A DNA stretch of 64,000 nt from NCBI GenBank assembly GCA_034336665.1, contig CM067589.1, positions 1,125,720-1,189,719 on the forward strand. The letters are read 5' to 3'. The position numbers and the translations under genes are program-made. The DNA is from Luscinia megarhynchos (lineage: Eukaryota > Chordata > Aves > Passeriformes > Turdidae). Positions 32,936 to 47,955 of this stretch are shown here, piece by piece (positions within the stretch are counted from its first letter, which is position 1; the number at the start of each line of letters is the position of its first letter). The notes below the pieces were generated by a model. That model saw only the letters and a list, made by a program, of their open reading frames with translations. It did not search any database and was not told the origin of the DNA.

Positions 32936-32979
32936 TGCCAAAGTCACTCCAGTAGGGGAAGCTCTCCAGGCCAGCACAG
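32814..32979 (-). CDS. SNX11: SNX11 terminal exon, tail read from a minisatellite
   Basis: The acceptor GCTCTTTTCCAG is strong, and the first base completes the AGC codon left open by the previous exon. Encodes [20 protein letters not shown] then PESPAGH and two copies of a 14-residue unit ([14 protein letters not shown] type), ending in TGA at 32816-32814. The unit is 42 bases, so the exon runs into the tandem array at 32640-32935. I do not recognise this tail from mammals; an extra intervening exon is possible. Confidence 0.72.
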
Positions 32980-35900
32980 CTGGAAAAGAGCAGGAAAAGG
33001 GATCCAGGGAATGTCAGGACTTTGTGGAAGCACCGAGCTGGAACAGGGGGAACATTCCCATCATTGCCAGGGACATCCCAGCCCCCCTGCCTGGGATCCA
33101 GAGAAGAACTGGAAATGCCCTGGGATCCCCAAAAAGGAGCTGGAAATGCCCTGGGATCCCCAAAAATGAACTGGGGCTGCTTGGGATCCACACTGAGGTC
33201 CTGGGAATGTCCCAGGCTGCTCCTGCCCTTTCCCTGCCCGTTTTCTGCTGCTCAGTCCCATCCCAGGATGCACAACGAGGGACCTGGGGCTGCCCTGGGA
33301 TCCCCAAAAAGGAGCTGGGGCTGCCATGGGATCTGCAGGGAGGAGCTGGGAATGCCCCAGGATCCCCAAAAAGGAGCTGGGAGTGCCTCAGGATCACCAA
33401 AAAGGAGCTGGGAGTGCCCTGGGATCCCCAAAAAGGAGCTGGGAGTGCCTCAGGATCACCAAAAAGGAGCTGGGAGTGCCCTGGCATCCACAGGGAGGGG
33501 CTGGGAATGCCCCAGGATCCCTAAAAAGGAGCTGGGGATGTTCTGGGATCCCCAAAAACGAGATGGGAGTGCCCTGGGATCTGCAGGGAGGAGATGGGAG
33601 TGCCCCAGGATCCCTAAAAAGGAGGGGGGCCTGCCCTGGGATCCCCAAAAAGGGGCAGTGCAGGGACGATCAGGACACCCCAAGCTGCTCCCGCCCTTTC
33701 CCCGCCCTTTCCCGCCCGCTCCCTGCGGCGTCACCTGGCGGCGGGCGGGGCCGCGCTGTCCCCGCGCTGTCCCCAGGCGCAGCCCGCGCTGTCCCCGCGC
33801 TGTCCCCAGGCGCAGCCCGCCATGGCGTAGTGCAGGATGGCCTCGGTGACCGAGTGCGGGCCCCGGCCCTGCACGCACGCCTCGATGGCGGCCACGGGCA
33901 GCTGGCTCTGCAGGAACAGGTGCAGGCGGCTGTCGGAGAGCAGCACGGCGCTCTGCACCACCCTGGGGACAGGGACACGGACAGGTCACTGCAGGCACCC
34001 TGTGACCTGCTGGCACCTCCCACCCTGGGGACAGGGACACGGACAGGTCACTGCAGGCACCCTGGCACCTGCTGGCACCTGCTGGCACCTGCTGGCACCT
34101 GCTGGCACCTCCCACCCTGGGGGACACAGGGACACGGACAGGTCACTGCGGGCACCCTGGCACCTGCTGGCACCCTGTGACCTGCTGGCACCTGCTGGCA
34201 CCTCCCACCCTGGGCACACAGGGACACGGACAGGTCACTGCGGGCACCCTGGCATCTGCTAGCACCTCCCACCCTGGGGACAGGGACACGGACTGCTCAC
34301 TGCGGGCACCCTGTGACCTGCTGGCACCCTGTGACCTGCTGGCACCTCCCACCCTGGGGACAGGACACGGACAGGTCACTGCGGGCACCCTGGCACCTGC
34401 TGGCACCTCCCACCCTGGGGACAGGGACACGGACAGGTCACTGCTGGCACCCTGTGACCTGCTGGCACCCTGGGGACAGGGGCACGGACAGGTCACTGCA
34501 GGCACCCTGTGACCTGCTGGCACCCTGGGGACAGGGGACACGGACAGGTCACTGCGGGCACCCTGTGACCTGCTGGCACCTCCACCCTGGGCACACAGGG
34601 ACAGGGTCACCTCTGCTGGCACCTCCCACCCCGAGGGGACAGGGAGAGGAAGCACAGCAGGGACAGCAGGGACGGTCACCAGGGTCACCCAGCCCTCACT
34701 GCTGTCACCTCCCGGCCACCCTTGGGTGCTGTCCCCTCCCCTCAGCCCTTCCCAAACCCCAAATCCCAAACCCCAAATATTCCCAATCCCCAAACCCAAA
34801 AAAAATCACAAATCACAAACCCCAAACAATCCCAAATCCTAAACCCCAAACAATCCCAAACCCTAAACAATCCCAAACCCTAAACAATCCCAAATCCCAA
34901 GCAATCTCAAACCCTAAACAATCCCAAATCCCAGATAACCCCAAATCCCAGATAACCCCAAACCCCAAACAATCCCAAACCCCAAACAATCACAGAATCC
35001 CAGATAACCCCCAAACCCCTAAACAATCCCAAACCCCAAAACAATCACAAATCCCAGATAACCCCACAAACCCTAAACAATCCCAAACCCCAAACAATCC
35101 CAAATCCCAGATAACCCCAAACCCCAAACAATCCCAAACCCCAAACAATCCCAAATCCCAAACAACCCCAAACCCCAATAACCCCACACCCCAATAGCCC
35201 CTAAACCCTAATAGCCCTAAACCCTAATACCCTCGCAGCCCCCTAATAGCCAAAACCCCAATAGTGCCAAACCCCTAAATAATCCCTCAGACAGCCCCAC
35301 TAATACCCCTAAACTCCCAGCAACCCCTGTAAACCCCCAACCCCCAAACCCCTAATAACTCCCAGACCCCTAATAGCCCCTAAAGCCCCAAATAACCCCA
35401 AACCCCAATAACCCCCAAACCCCAATAGCCCCAAACCCCAATAGCCCCAAACCCCAACAACCCCAAACCCCAATGGCTCCCCAAACCCCAATAACCCCAA
35501 ACCCCAATAACCCCAAACCCCAATAGCCCCAAACCCCAATAACCCCAAACCCCAATAGCCCCAAACCCCAATAACCCCAAACCCCAATAACCCCAAACCC
35601 CAATAGCCCCAAACCCCAATGACCCCTAACCCCTAATAGCCCCAAACCCCCAATAGCCCCAAACCCCCAATAGCCCCAAACCCCAATAGCCCCAAACCCC
35701 AATAACCCCAAACCCCAATAACCCCAAACCCCAATAGCCCCAAACCCCAATAACCCCCAAAGCCCCAATAGCTCAGCCAAAGCCCCCAATAGACTCCAAT
35801 AGCCCCAAAGCCCCCAATAGCCCCCAAACCCCAAACTAACCCCACCCCACAGCCCCACCCCACGGCCCGCCCGCTGCCACCTCTCCAGGAAGTGCTGCAG

Positions 35901-38539
35901 CCCCTGCCGCCGCCGCTCGATGAACTCATCCGTGCTGCCCACGAAGAACGCCGCCCTTCCCGGCAGCTCCGGCACCGGCCTGGAACAACGCGGGGGAATC
36001 GGGATGGGCACGGCAGGAGCCCAAATCCCAGAGATCGGGGGAATCCCGGGAATCCTTACACCAATCCCGCGTTTTTCTGCAGCTGCCGCCGCAGCCACAC
36101 GAACTCCCGGTAGCGGCGCCGCACGCACGAGGTCTTGGCGGTGAAAGCCTTGCTGTTGGTCTGGGGAAACCGGCACGGGAATTACCCTGGGAATTGTTAT
36201 CCTGGGAATTATCCCTGGGATTGAGGGCTGAGGGGTCCAGGATGGGAATTATCCATGGGAATTATCCATGGGAATTGTTATCCTGGGAATTATCCGTGGG
36301 ATTGAGGGCTGAGGGGTCCAGGATGGGAATTATCCGGGAATTATCCTGGGAATTGTTATCCTGGGGTATCCCTGGGACTGAGGGCTGAGGGGTCCAGGAT
36401 GGGAATTATCCCCGGGAATTATCCTGGGAATTGTTATCCTGGGAATTATCATGGGAATTATCCGTGGGATTGAGGGTTGAGGGGTCCAGGATGGGAATTA
36501 TCCCCGGGAATTATCCTGGGAATTGTTATCCTGGGAATTATCCCTGAGATTGAGGGCTGAGGGGTCCAGGATGGGAATTATCCCCGGGAATTATCCTGGG
36601 AATTGTTATCCTGGGAATTATCCCTGGGACTGAGGGCTGAGGGGTCCAGGATGGGAATTATCCCCGGGAATTATCCCTGGGAATTGTTATCCTGGGAATT
36701 ATCATGGGAATTATCCGTGGGATTGAGGGCTGAGGGACTCCAGGATGGGAATTATCCATGGGAATTATCCTGGGAATTGTTATCCTGGGAATTATCCCTG
36801 GGATTGAGGGCTGAGGGACCCAGGATGGGAATTATCCCTGGGAATTATTATCCTGGGAATTATCCCTGGGATTGAGGGCTGAGGGACCCAGGATGGGAAT
36901 TATCCATGGGAATTATCCTGGGAATTGTTATCCTGGGAATTATCCTGAGAATTATCCATGGGATTGAGGGCTGAGGGACCCAGGATGGGAATTATCCATG
37001 AATTATCCTGGGAATTATTATCCCGTGGGATTGAGGGCTGAGGGATGGGGATGGGGATATCCTGGGAATTATTATCCTGGGAATTACCCCTGGGATTGAG
37101 GGTTGAGGGACCCAGGATGGGAATTATCCATGGGAATTATCCTGGGAATTGTTATCCTGGGAATTATCCTGAGAATTATCCATGGGATTGAGGGCTGAGG
37201 GATCCAGGACGGGAATTATCCCTGGGAATTACCCCTGGGAACTATCCATGGGAATTACCCCATGGGAATTATCCATGAGAATTAGCCATGGGAATTATCG
37301 TGGGAATTATCCTGGGAATTATCCCTGGGAATTACACCTGGAATCAAGGGCAGAGGGAGCCAGGATGGGAATTATCCCTGGGAATCCCCTCTGGGAATTA
37401 TCTCTGGTAATTATCCGTGGTAATTACCTCTGGGAATTATCCCTGGTAACTACCCCTGGGAACTATCCATGGGAATTCTCCACGGGATCAAGGGGCAGGA
37501 TCTCAGCGACTGAGGGACCCAGGATGGAAATTATCCACGGGAATTATCCCTGCGAATTTTCCTGGGAATTATCCATGGGATTGAGTGCTGAGGGATCCAG
37601 GATGGGAATTATCCTGGGAATTAGGATCCCAAGGATCAGCATCTCAGTCACTGCAGGATCCCCTCGACGCCGGATCCGGGATGTGATCCCGAGGATTCCC
37701 CTCCATGTCCCGGGATCATCCCGATCCCGAGCCTCTCCCAGGATCATCCCAACCCCAGCTCTCCCTCTCCATGTCCCAGTCCCGGCTCACGTGCAGGAAG
37801 ATCTTGTAATCCACGTAGGAATTCCAGGAGCCCTCGTTGTGCACGCGGGGATCCTGCACCCGCACCGTGGTCAGCTCCTGCGGGATTCCGGGAATGGGAT
37901 TCCAAAAACAGGGATCCACCCCGGCCCTGCCCTCCCAGAGCTCTGGGAATGGGATCAGGGGCTCAAAAAACTCTGGGAATGGGATCAGGGGCTCCAAAAC
38001 CAGGATCCATCTAACCTCTGCCTTCCCAGAGTTCTGGGAATGGGATCAGGGGCTCCAAAAACAGGATCCACCCCAGCCCTGCCCTCCCAGATTCCTGGGA
38101 ATGGGATCAGGGGCTCCAAAATCTCTGGGAATGGGATCAAGGGCTCCAAAAACAGGATCCACCCCATTCCTGCTTTTCCAGACATTCCCATTCCCATTCC
38201 CATTTCCATCCCTGCTTTTCCAGATTCCTGGAAATGGGATCAGAGAGCTCCAAAAACCTGGATCCACCCCAGCCCTGCTTTTCCAGACACCTCCAAACTT
38301 TCCTGTTCCCATCCCTGCTGTTCCAGCTGCCCAGGAATGGGATCAGGGAGCTCCAAAACCCAGGATCCACCCCCATTCCTGGTTTTCCAGAAATTCCCAT
38401 CCCCATTCCCAGCTGCTCCTGCACTCAGCCCTGTGGATTATTCCATGGAGATGGAATTCCCAAGAATTTAACTCGCCCAAATTCCAGAATTTGGGAATAA
38501 ACCAGCAATGCTCCTCACTTCCTCTCGGTTCTCCAACAT
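32814..38539 (-). CDS. SNX11: SNX11, sorting nexin 11
   Basis: PX-domain sorting nexin of endosomes that binds phosphoinositides and guides membrane-protein traffic (family knowledge). Coding exons on the minus strand are 38539-38519, 37877-37791, 36160-36060, 35979-35881, 33962-33735 and 32979-32814. They sum to 702 bases, or 233 residues plus stop; human is about 270. The PX domain runs from [20 protein letters not shown] through [18 protein letters not shown] and PVPELPG to [19 protein letters not shown], and includes the Arg-Arg-Tyr PI3P-binding motif and the proline-rich loop. The extended-PX helices ([18 protein letters not shown]-like [10 protein letters not shown]) follow. The tail is unusual: a 33 bp internal duplication, then a C-terminus inside a 42 bp minisatellite. 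It faces SKAP1 tail to tail and CBX1 head to head. Confidence 0.94.
33100..33655. repeat. ~36-39 bp minisatellite GGGATCCCCAAAAAGGAGCT in SNX11 intron
   Basis: About thirteen units CTGGGATCCCCAAAAAGGAG with GCTGGGAGTGCC. Interrupted by unique DNA at 33200-33285. Confidence 0.94.
33735..33962 (-). CDS. SNX11: SNX11 exon: extended PX helices with 33 bp internal duplication
   Basis: Acceptor GTCCCCAG, donor GTGACG, 228 bases. Encodes [20 protein letters not shown] then [15 protein letters not shown] and [14 protein letters not shown]. The last part contains [11 protein letters not shown] twice, from perfect 33-base copies at 33752-33784 and 33785-33817. The helices before it match the alpha5/alpha6 extension described for SNX10/SNX11 PX domains. 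Confidence 0.92.
33960..34640. repeat. ~65 bp minisatellite GGGGACAGGGACACGGACAG in SNX11 intron
   Basis: About ten units GGACACGGACAGGTCACTGC, GGGCACCCTG, with an inner 11 bp CACCTGCTGG repeat. The array begins directly at the splice acceptor of the exon ending 33962. Confidence 0.94.
34750..35860. repeat. CCCAAACAATCCCAAATCCC / CCCCAATAACCCCAAAC arrays
   Basis: Two related short-period arrays with a switch at about 35165, giving strong C-rich/G-rich strand bias in an SNX11 intron. Confidence 0.95.
35881..35979 (-). CDS. SNX11: SNX11 exon: PX proline-rich loop and helix
   Basis: Acceptor GTTGTTCCAG, donor GTGGCA. Encodes [20 protein letters not shown] then [13 protein letters not shown]. 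The PVPELPG segment is the PX membrane-insertion loop. The phase (2 in, 2 out) matches both neighbours. Confidence 0.95.
36060..36160 (-). CDS. SNX11: SNX11 exon: PX core with phosphoinositide-binding Arg
   Basis: Acceptor TTCCCCAG, donor GTAAGG, 101 bases, ending after codon position 2. Encodes [20 protein letters not shown] then [20 protein letters not shown] is the PX signature that contacts PI3P. Confidence 0.96.
36185..37640. repeat. ~105 bp minisatellite CTGGGAATTATCCATGGGAT
   Basis: About fourteen units with GGGATTGAGGGCTGAGGGGT, CCAGGATGGGAATTATCC and GGGAATTGTTATCCTGGGAA. It has internal 12 bp GGGAATTATCC repeats. Confidence 0.96.
37791..37877 (-). CDS. SNX11: SNX11 exon: first PX strands
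   Basis: 87 bases, phase 0 at both ends, acceptor TCCCGCAG, donor GTGAGC. Encodes [20 protein letters not shown] then YVDYKIFLH, nearly identical to the vertebrate PX start of this protein. Confidence 0.96.
37895..38400. repeat. ~60 bp minisatellite GGGGCTCCAAAAACAGGATC
   Basis: Eight units with CTGGGAATGGGATCAGGGGC and CCACCCCAGCCCTGC in the SNX11 intron after the start-codon exon. Confidence 0.94.
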
Positions 38540-38561
38540 CCTAGAGCCCAGCAAGGAACAT
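38519..38561 (-). CDS. SNX11: SNX11 start-codon exon (22 bases of 5'UTR plus 7 codons)
   Basis: The acceptor TTTTTTCCCAG precedes 38561. The start ATG is at 38539-38537, with A at -3, and encodes MLENREE before the donor GTGAGG. This resembles the short acidic start of mammalian SNX11. A six-codon upstream reading frame (MFLAGL) begins at the first exon base and stops one base before the start. Confidence 0.88.
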
Positions 38562-39478
38562 CTGGGAAAAAACAAAAAACATGGGATTTAGAAAGAGAAA
38601 TCCTTCCAGGGGGTTTTCCATGGATTCTGCATCCCCCAGATTTCTGGGATCCTGCAGATTTTGGGAATATTGGAAATCCCTGGAATCTGGGAAAAGCATC
38701 AATTTGAGGGGTTCTGGGATTCCCGGTTTGGGGTCATTTCTCTCAAATTCGGGATTCTCCAAGGCTCTGCCGCCCGGGATTGGTGTTCCAGGAGAGAATT
38801 CCAGGTGGGATTCCTGCCTGGCTCCTTATCCTCTATCCTGATCCATCCCTAAAAACCTTCCCCAACCCTCTGGAACAGCGGGAATCCTCATTCCCATCCA
38901 TGGAAAACCCTCCAGAGCCAGAAAAAAAAGGGGAATTAATCACATTTATTCCTGATTTTCCCTGTCGCGGGTGAGTTCCTGAGGACGTTAATAAATCAAT
39001 CCCATTTATTCCCTATTTTCCTTGGACACAGCCGCCCCTCTAAAACACTGGAATTCATTTTTTTCAGGCTCTTTTGCCTTCCAGGGAAGGAAAGGGCTCC
39101 TGATGCCACTCCTAGGGATGTCCTGCACCACCACGAGTCCCAAAAACGCAGAGAAAAACCGGAAAAAGGAGAATGAATCCCATTCATTCCTTTCCCACGC
39201 CGCCTGGAGAACACCGCGGGGGGAATTCCAGGGAATTTTCCCTCACAGGGAAGGAAAAAATTCCTCGGGACAGGGATCGGAGCCGCGGCCCGACCCAGCC
39301 GAGCTCCGGGCGCTGAGGCGAGCCCCGGCCCGGCCCTGCCGCCAGAGGCTTTTGGGGGTTTTTTTGGTAGTTTTTTTGGCTGGTTTTGGGGGTATTTTTT
39401 GGGTTTTTGTGTTTGGAGACACCGGGACCCCCACGAGGGACCCCCCAGATCTGCCCCCTCCCCTCAGGGTCCCCTCAC
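38562..39478 (-). other. SNX11: SNX11 intron 1
   Basis: No repeat array or exon seen. CpG density rises after 39230 into the promoter. Confidence 0.6.
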
Positions 39479-39600
39479 CTCGCAAAGCCCGCGGCCCCTT
39501 TAAGCAGCGGCGGCAGCGCGCGCGTTCATGGCGCGGGTGTGGCCGGAACTTCCGGTGCGGGGCATGATGGGAGTTGTAGTTCGGGCGTTGATGTGGTCCA
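39479..39600 (-). promoter_or_regulatory. SNX11: SNX11 promoter and non-coding first exon
   Basis: CpG-rich. A splice donor GCGAG/GTGAGG in the minus sense ends a likely 5'UTR exon at 39479. Just upstream are a palindromic ETS pair CCGGAACTTCCGG (39543-39555) and, at 39580-39562 on the minus strand, ACTACAACTCCCATCATGC. The latter matches the GFY/SBS element bound by ZNF143/THAP11-type factors at many housekeeping promoters. The exact start site is not visible. Confidence 0.7.
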
Positions 39601-39604
39601 GGGT

Positions 39605-39975
39605 GCCACCCCCGCCCCGGGACAAAGAGTGTTTGCAGCACCAGGAGCGGGAATGTTTATCCTGGGGAAAAGCGGGATCGGGAGGGACCGTTGGCTCTGC
39701 ACAAGTCCCTGACAGAGGGAGCAGCCGGGGAGTCAGGCTCTGCCCCCAGGGAACAGGGACAGGAGCAGAAGGAGCGGCCTCAGGCTGGGCATCAGCAGGA
39801 ATTTCTCCATGGAAGGGGGATCTAACACCGGCACCGCTGCTGCAGTCCCCATCCCCAAAACCACGTGCATGTGGCACTTGGGGACACATGTTGGCCGTGC
39901 CATGGCACTGCTGGGGGAATGGTTGGGCTTGGCGATCTTAGACGCCTTCTCCAGCCTGAATGATTCCAAAATTCC
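39605..39975 (+). mobile_element. CR1 LINE fragment (3' end, degraded)
   Basis: The sequence follows the order of the avian CR1 3' region: the TCCTGGGGAAAAG segment, then GTCAGGCTCTGCCCCCAGGG, GGAGCGGCCTCAGGCTG, AATTTCTCCATGG, a GTGGCACTTGGGG segment, and GGCGATCTTAGACGCCTTCT followed by CCAGCCTGAATGATTC. It is 5' truncated and lacks the reverse transcriptase. It sits between the SNX11 and CBX1 promoters, on the CBX1 sense strand. Identified from memory of the CR1 consensus. Confidence 0.85.
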
Positions 39976-40220
39976 CCAAATACGATTGTTTATGGATGCC
40001 ATGAATCGGACCCTTCGTGGGCATCGGCACAGCCCACGGCGGTGGCACTCGGATGGCACTCGGGGCTCTGATATGATGGACAAGGTGGTTTTGGGGCACA
40101 GCCTGGACTTGAAGACCCGCGAGGACTTTCCTACCTTTAATTATTTAATGTAATTATTATTTGATTTAATTTATTTACTATTTAATTATTTAGTTAAAGA
40201 CGAGCAGAGCGGAGGGGCCT
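39976..40220. other. Spacer between CR1 fragment and CBX1 promoter
   Basis: It contains no gene. The second half (40130-40200) is an AT-rich tract of TTAATTATTTA type, possibly a target or tail region left by retroposition. Then GC-rich promoter sequence begins. Confidence 0.5.
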
Positions 40221-40699
40221 GATCACCCCGGACTACACCTCCAATCACACCCCTCGCGCACGTGGATCCGCCATTCTCCACGGACTACAACTCCCATCAC
40301 ACCCCGCGGCCCCGTAACGGAACGCAGCGCGGCTCGGCGGCAGCGCGGACTACACTTCCCGGCGTGCCCCGCGAGCACGCCGCGCCGCGGACTACAACTT
40401 CCCATCACACCCCGCGGCCCCGTAACGGAACGCAGCGCGGCTCGGCGGCGCGGCCGGACTACATCTCCCAGCGCACCCCGCGCAGGCGCGGCGCAGGCGC
40501 GGTGCGCGCGGCGGGCAGCGGCGCTGGCCGGGCTCTTTTGTTCAGGGCGGCGGACGGAGCGCGGCCAGGCCCGGGCCCCCCCGACCCCCGAGCGCGCCCC
40601 CGCGGCCCTTCCCTCGGACACCGGCGGCGGGGCTGTGCACGGTCAGCGGGGAACGCGCCCCGGCCGCGGCGGAGGCGGCGGCGGCGATGGGGGCGCGGG

Positions 40700-40700
<1 letters not shown>
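40220..40700 (+). promoter_or_regulatory. CBX1: CBX1 CpG-island promoter with five ACTACA elements
   Basis: Very GC- and CpG-rich. Five related sites start at 40231, 40283, 40348, 40390 and 40457; all begin GACTACA and continue with a CTCCCA or TTCCC core. Sites 2-3 and 4-5 are two copies of a 107 bp unit that also repeats CCCCGTAACGGAACGCAGCG, which contains a MYB-like CCGTTA on the other strand. Elements of this class recruit ZNF143/THAP11/HCFC1. The first exon of CBX1 is presumably within 40520-40700; its donor was not resolved. Confidence 0.7.
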
Positions 40701-46034
<5,334 letters not shown>

Positions 46035-47607
46035 ACCCTGCTGGCCCCTGCTCAGGGCAGCCTTCAGGGCTGTTTGGTTTTAGGGAGAAGGATCGGAACT
46101 TTTGTGGGCTGTGAGCAAAGGAGGGGTTTGAGGAGCCCCCCCGGGTGCAGCCGGTGTCTGTGCCCTGCAGCCGCTCCTCTGCTCCCTGCCGTGCCCAGAT
46201 TCCCAGCAGAGTCCCGTGGGATTCCAGATTCCATCGGAGGGGGGAGGGAGAACCGGGGGGGTGTGGAAAGCTCGGGGTGGGGTGGGGATTTGGGGTGGGG
46301 AGGGGTCTCAGAGCAGTGGGAGTGGAAGCAAAGCCCCTTCCATGAAGGACTGGCCGGGATGGCCGGGCTGGGGATGGGATTGGGGTGGGATCGGGATGGG
46401 AACGGGATTGGGAACGCAGAGGGATCCTGCTTCCCCTCCACAGCCCATCCCAGAGCCCCCAGCCCTGCTCCCAATAGTGTTAACTCTGCATTTTTAAGGC
46501 GTAGCATGTGTGTAGGTCTTTTGATTTGGATTTTTATTTTCCTTTTCCTTTTTTTTTTTTTTGTTTTGTTTGTTTGTTTCCTCTTTTTTTTTTTTTTTTC
46601 TTTTGCTATTTCCTGGTGTTATCCTTTGGGAAGGGAGGGAGGGATTTTAGTGGGAATTCCATCTCTTTTAATCAAGAAGGGGAGTGAGGTCTGGTGATGA
46701 CACTCCCAGATCATTTCAAATTTTTTGTTGTCGTTTTTTTTTAAGAACCTGAATTCATTAAAAAAAAAACCAACAACTGAATTCAGTAAAGAAATTTCAG
46801 TTGGTTAAATAAAAAAATTAAGGGAGAAAGGGAGAAGATCCCAGAGCTGGGGACAGAGACACTGAAAACTGTGAATGTCCAAAATCTCCGGAGCTGATCC
46901 TCGAGCGATTTTTAGGGAGAATTTTTGGGGGAAAGGGGAGGGAAATTTTGGGGTGGGAGGGGCCAAAGGGGAGACTTTGTGAAAATGCAACTTTGTGATT
47001 CTGTATCGTCCTGCAGCAGAACTGCCACTCCTGACACGTGCATTGTATGGGGGGGAGGGATGGATTTTAACCCTTTTATTGCCTTTTTAACCCATTTTTG
47101 TTTTCTGTTCTAAGGTGCTATTTCTCCAAATCATGGGGAGGGGGAAATCCAAAAAAAAAAAAAAAAAAAAAAATTCCTGAATTGTTCCTTTTCTCACCCT
47201 GGATTTTCCTGCCCAGCAGGGAGGGAATGTGGCAGGGAGAGGAGCCAACAGCAGCACAAGGAAAAATCCAATCAATCCAAATTTCTCCCCAAAGCGAGGC
47301 TGGGAGCTGCTTTCCCAGAACCTCGGGAGGGTTTTTTTGGATTTTTGAAATCAGATTTATTTCTCAAATCCTGAACTATTTAAGTGACTCCAGGGGTGGG
47401 ATCTCGACGTGCATTGTACAAACCTTTTTTATGAGCATGTGTTTGGGTTCCTGTGCAAAAATCCGTGTGCAAATGTAAAAGTTCGTGTTTGGATTTTAAC
47501 TTCATACCGAGCTCTGTCCAGTTTTTATTTTGGGTTTTTTTCTTTGGTTTTGTTTCATTTTGATTTTTTTTTTTTTTGTCTCAATAAAATTTTAGATTTA
47601 TAATCCT
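46035..47607 (+). other. CBX1: CBX1 3' untranslated region
   Basis: Mostly unique, A/T-richer sequence with T-runs after the stop codon. A strong AATAAA at 47583-47588 sits in TCTCAATAAAATTTTAG, with an upstream alternative at 46808-46813. The length (~1.6 kb) is plausible for CBX1. Confidence 0.75.
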
Positions 47608-47684
47608 GATTTTTAAATTTTTTTAACTTTTTAAAAAATTATTATTTTTTTAACCTTTTCTTTACCTTGCTCCCTTTCCTCCAG

Positions 47685-47721
47685 CGATGAGTGACCAGGT
47701 AGAGCAGGACACGGAGGAAAG
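47685..47721 (+). other. Exon-like 37 bp segment of unknown origin
   Basis: A pyrimidine tract ending TTTCCTCCAG is followed by CG, ATG and an open frame [11 protein letters not shown], then a consensus donor AG/GTGAGC. No continuation exon was recognised. It could be an unused splice-site pair, an alternative CBX1 3' exon or part of a non-coding transcript. Confidence 0.25.
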
Positions 47722-47955
47722 GTGAGCGCTGAGCCAGGTTAGAGCTTTGGAGAAGGAGGCAGCAGCAGGTTCTGCAGCAGGTTCTGGGTTTATTTTGGCC
47801 TCCAGCTGCAGAAGAGAGGCTGAGCCAGAGCCCTGAGGCCTGGCCTGGAGCCTGCAGGGAGTTGCCAGCACCTCAGGTGGGTAAGTGACCTTCAGTTCCC
47901 TTCTGGGCCCAGCCTGGGGGGCTAGGGGGGGCTGGAAGGGCCTGGCAGAGTTTTG

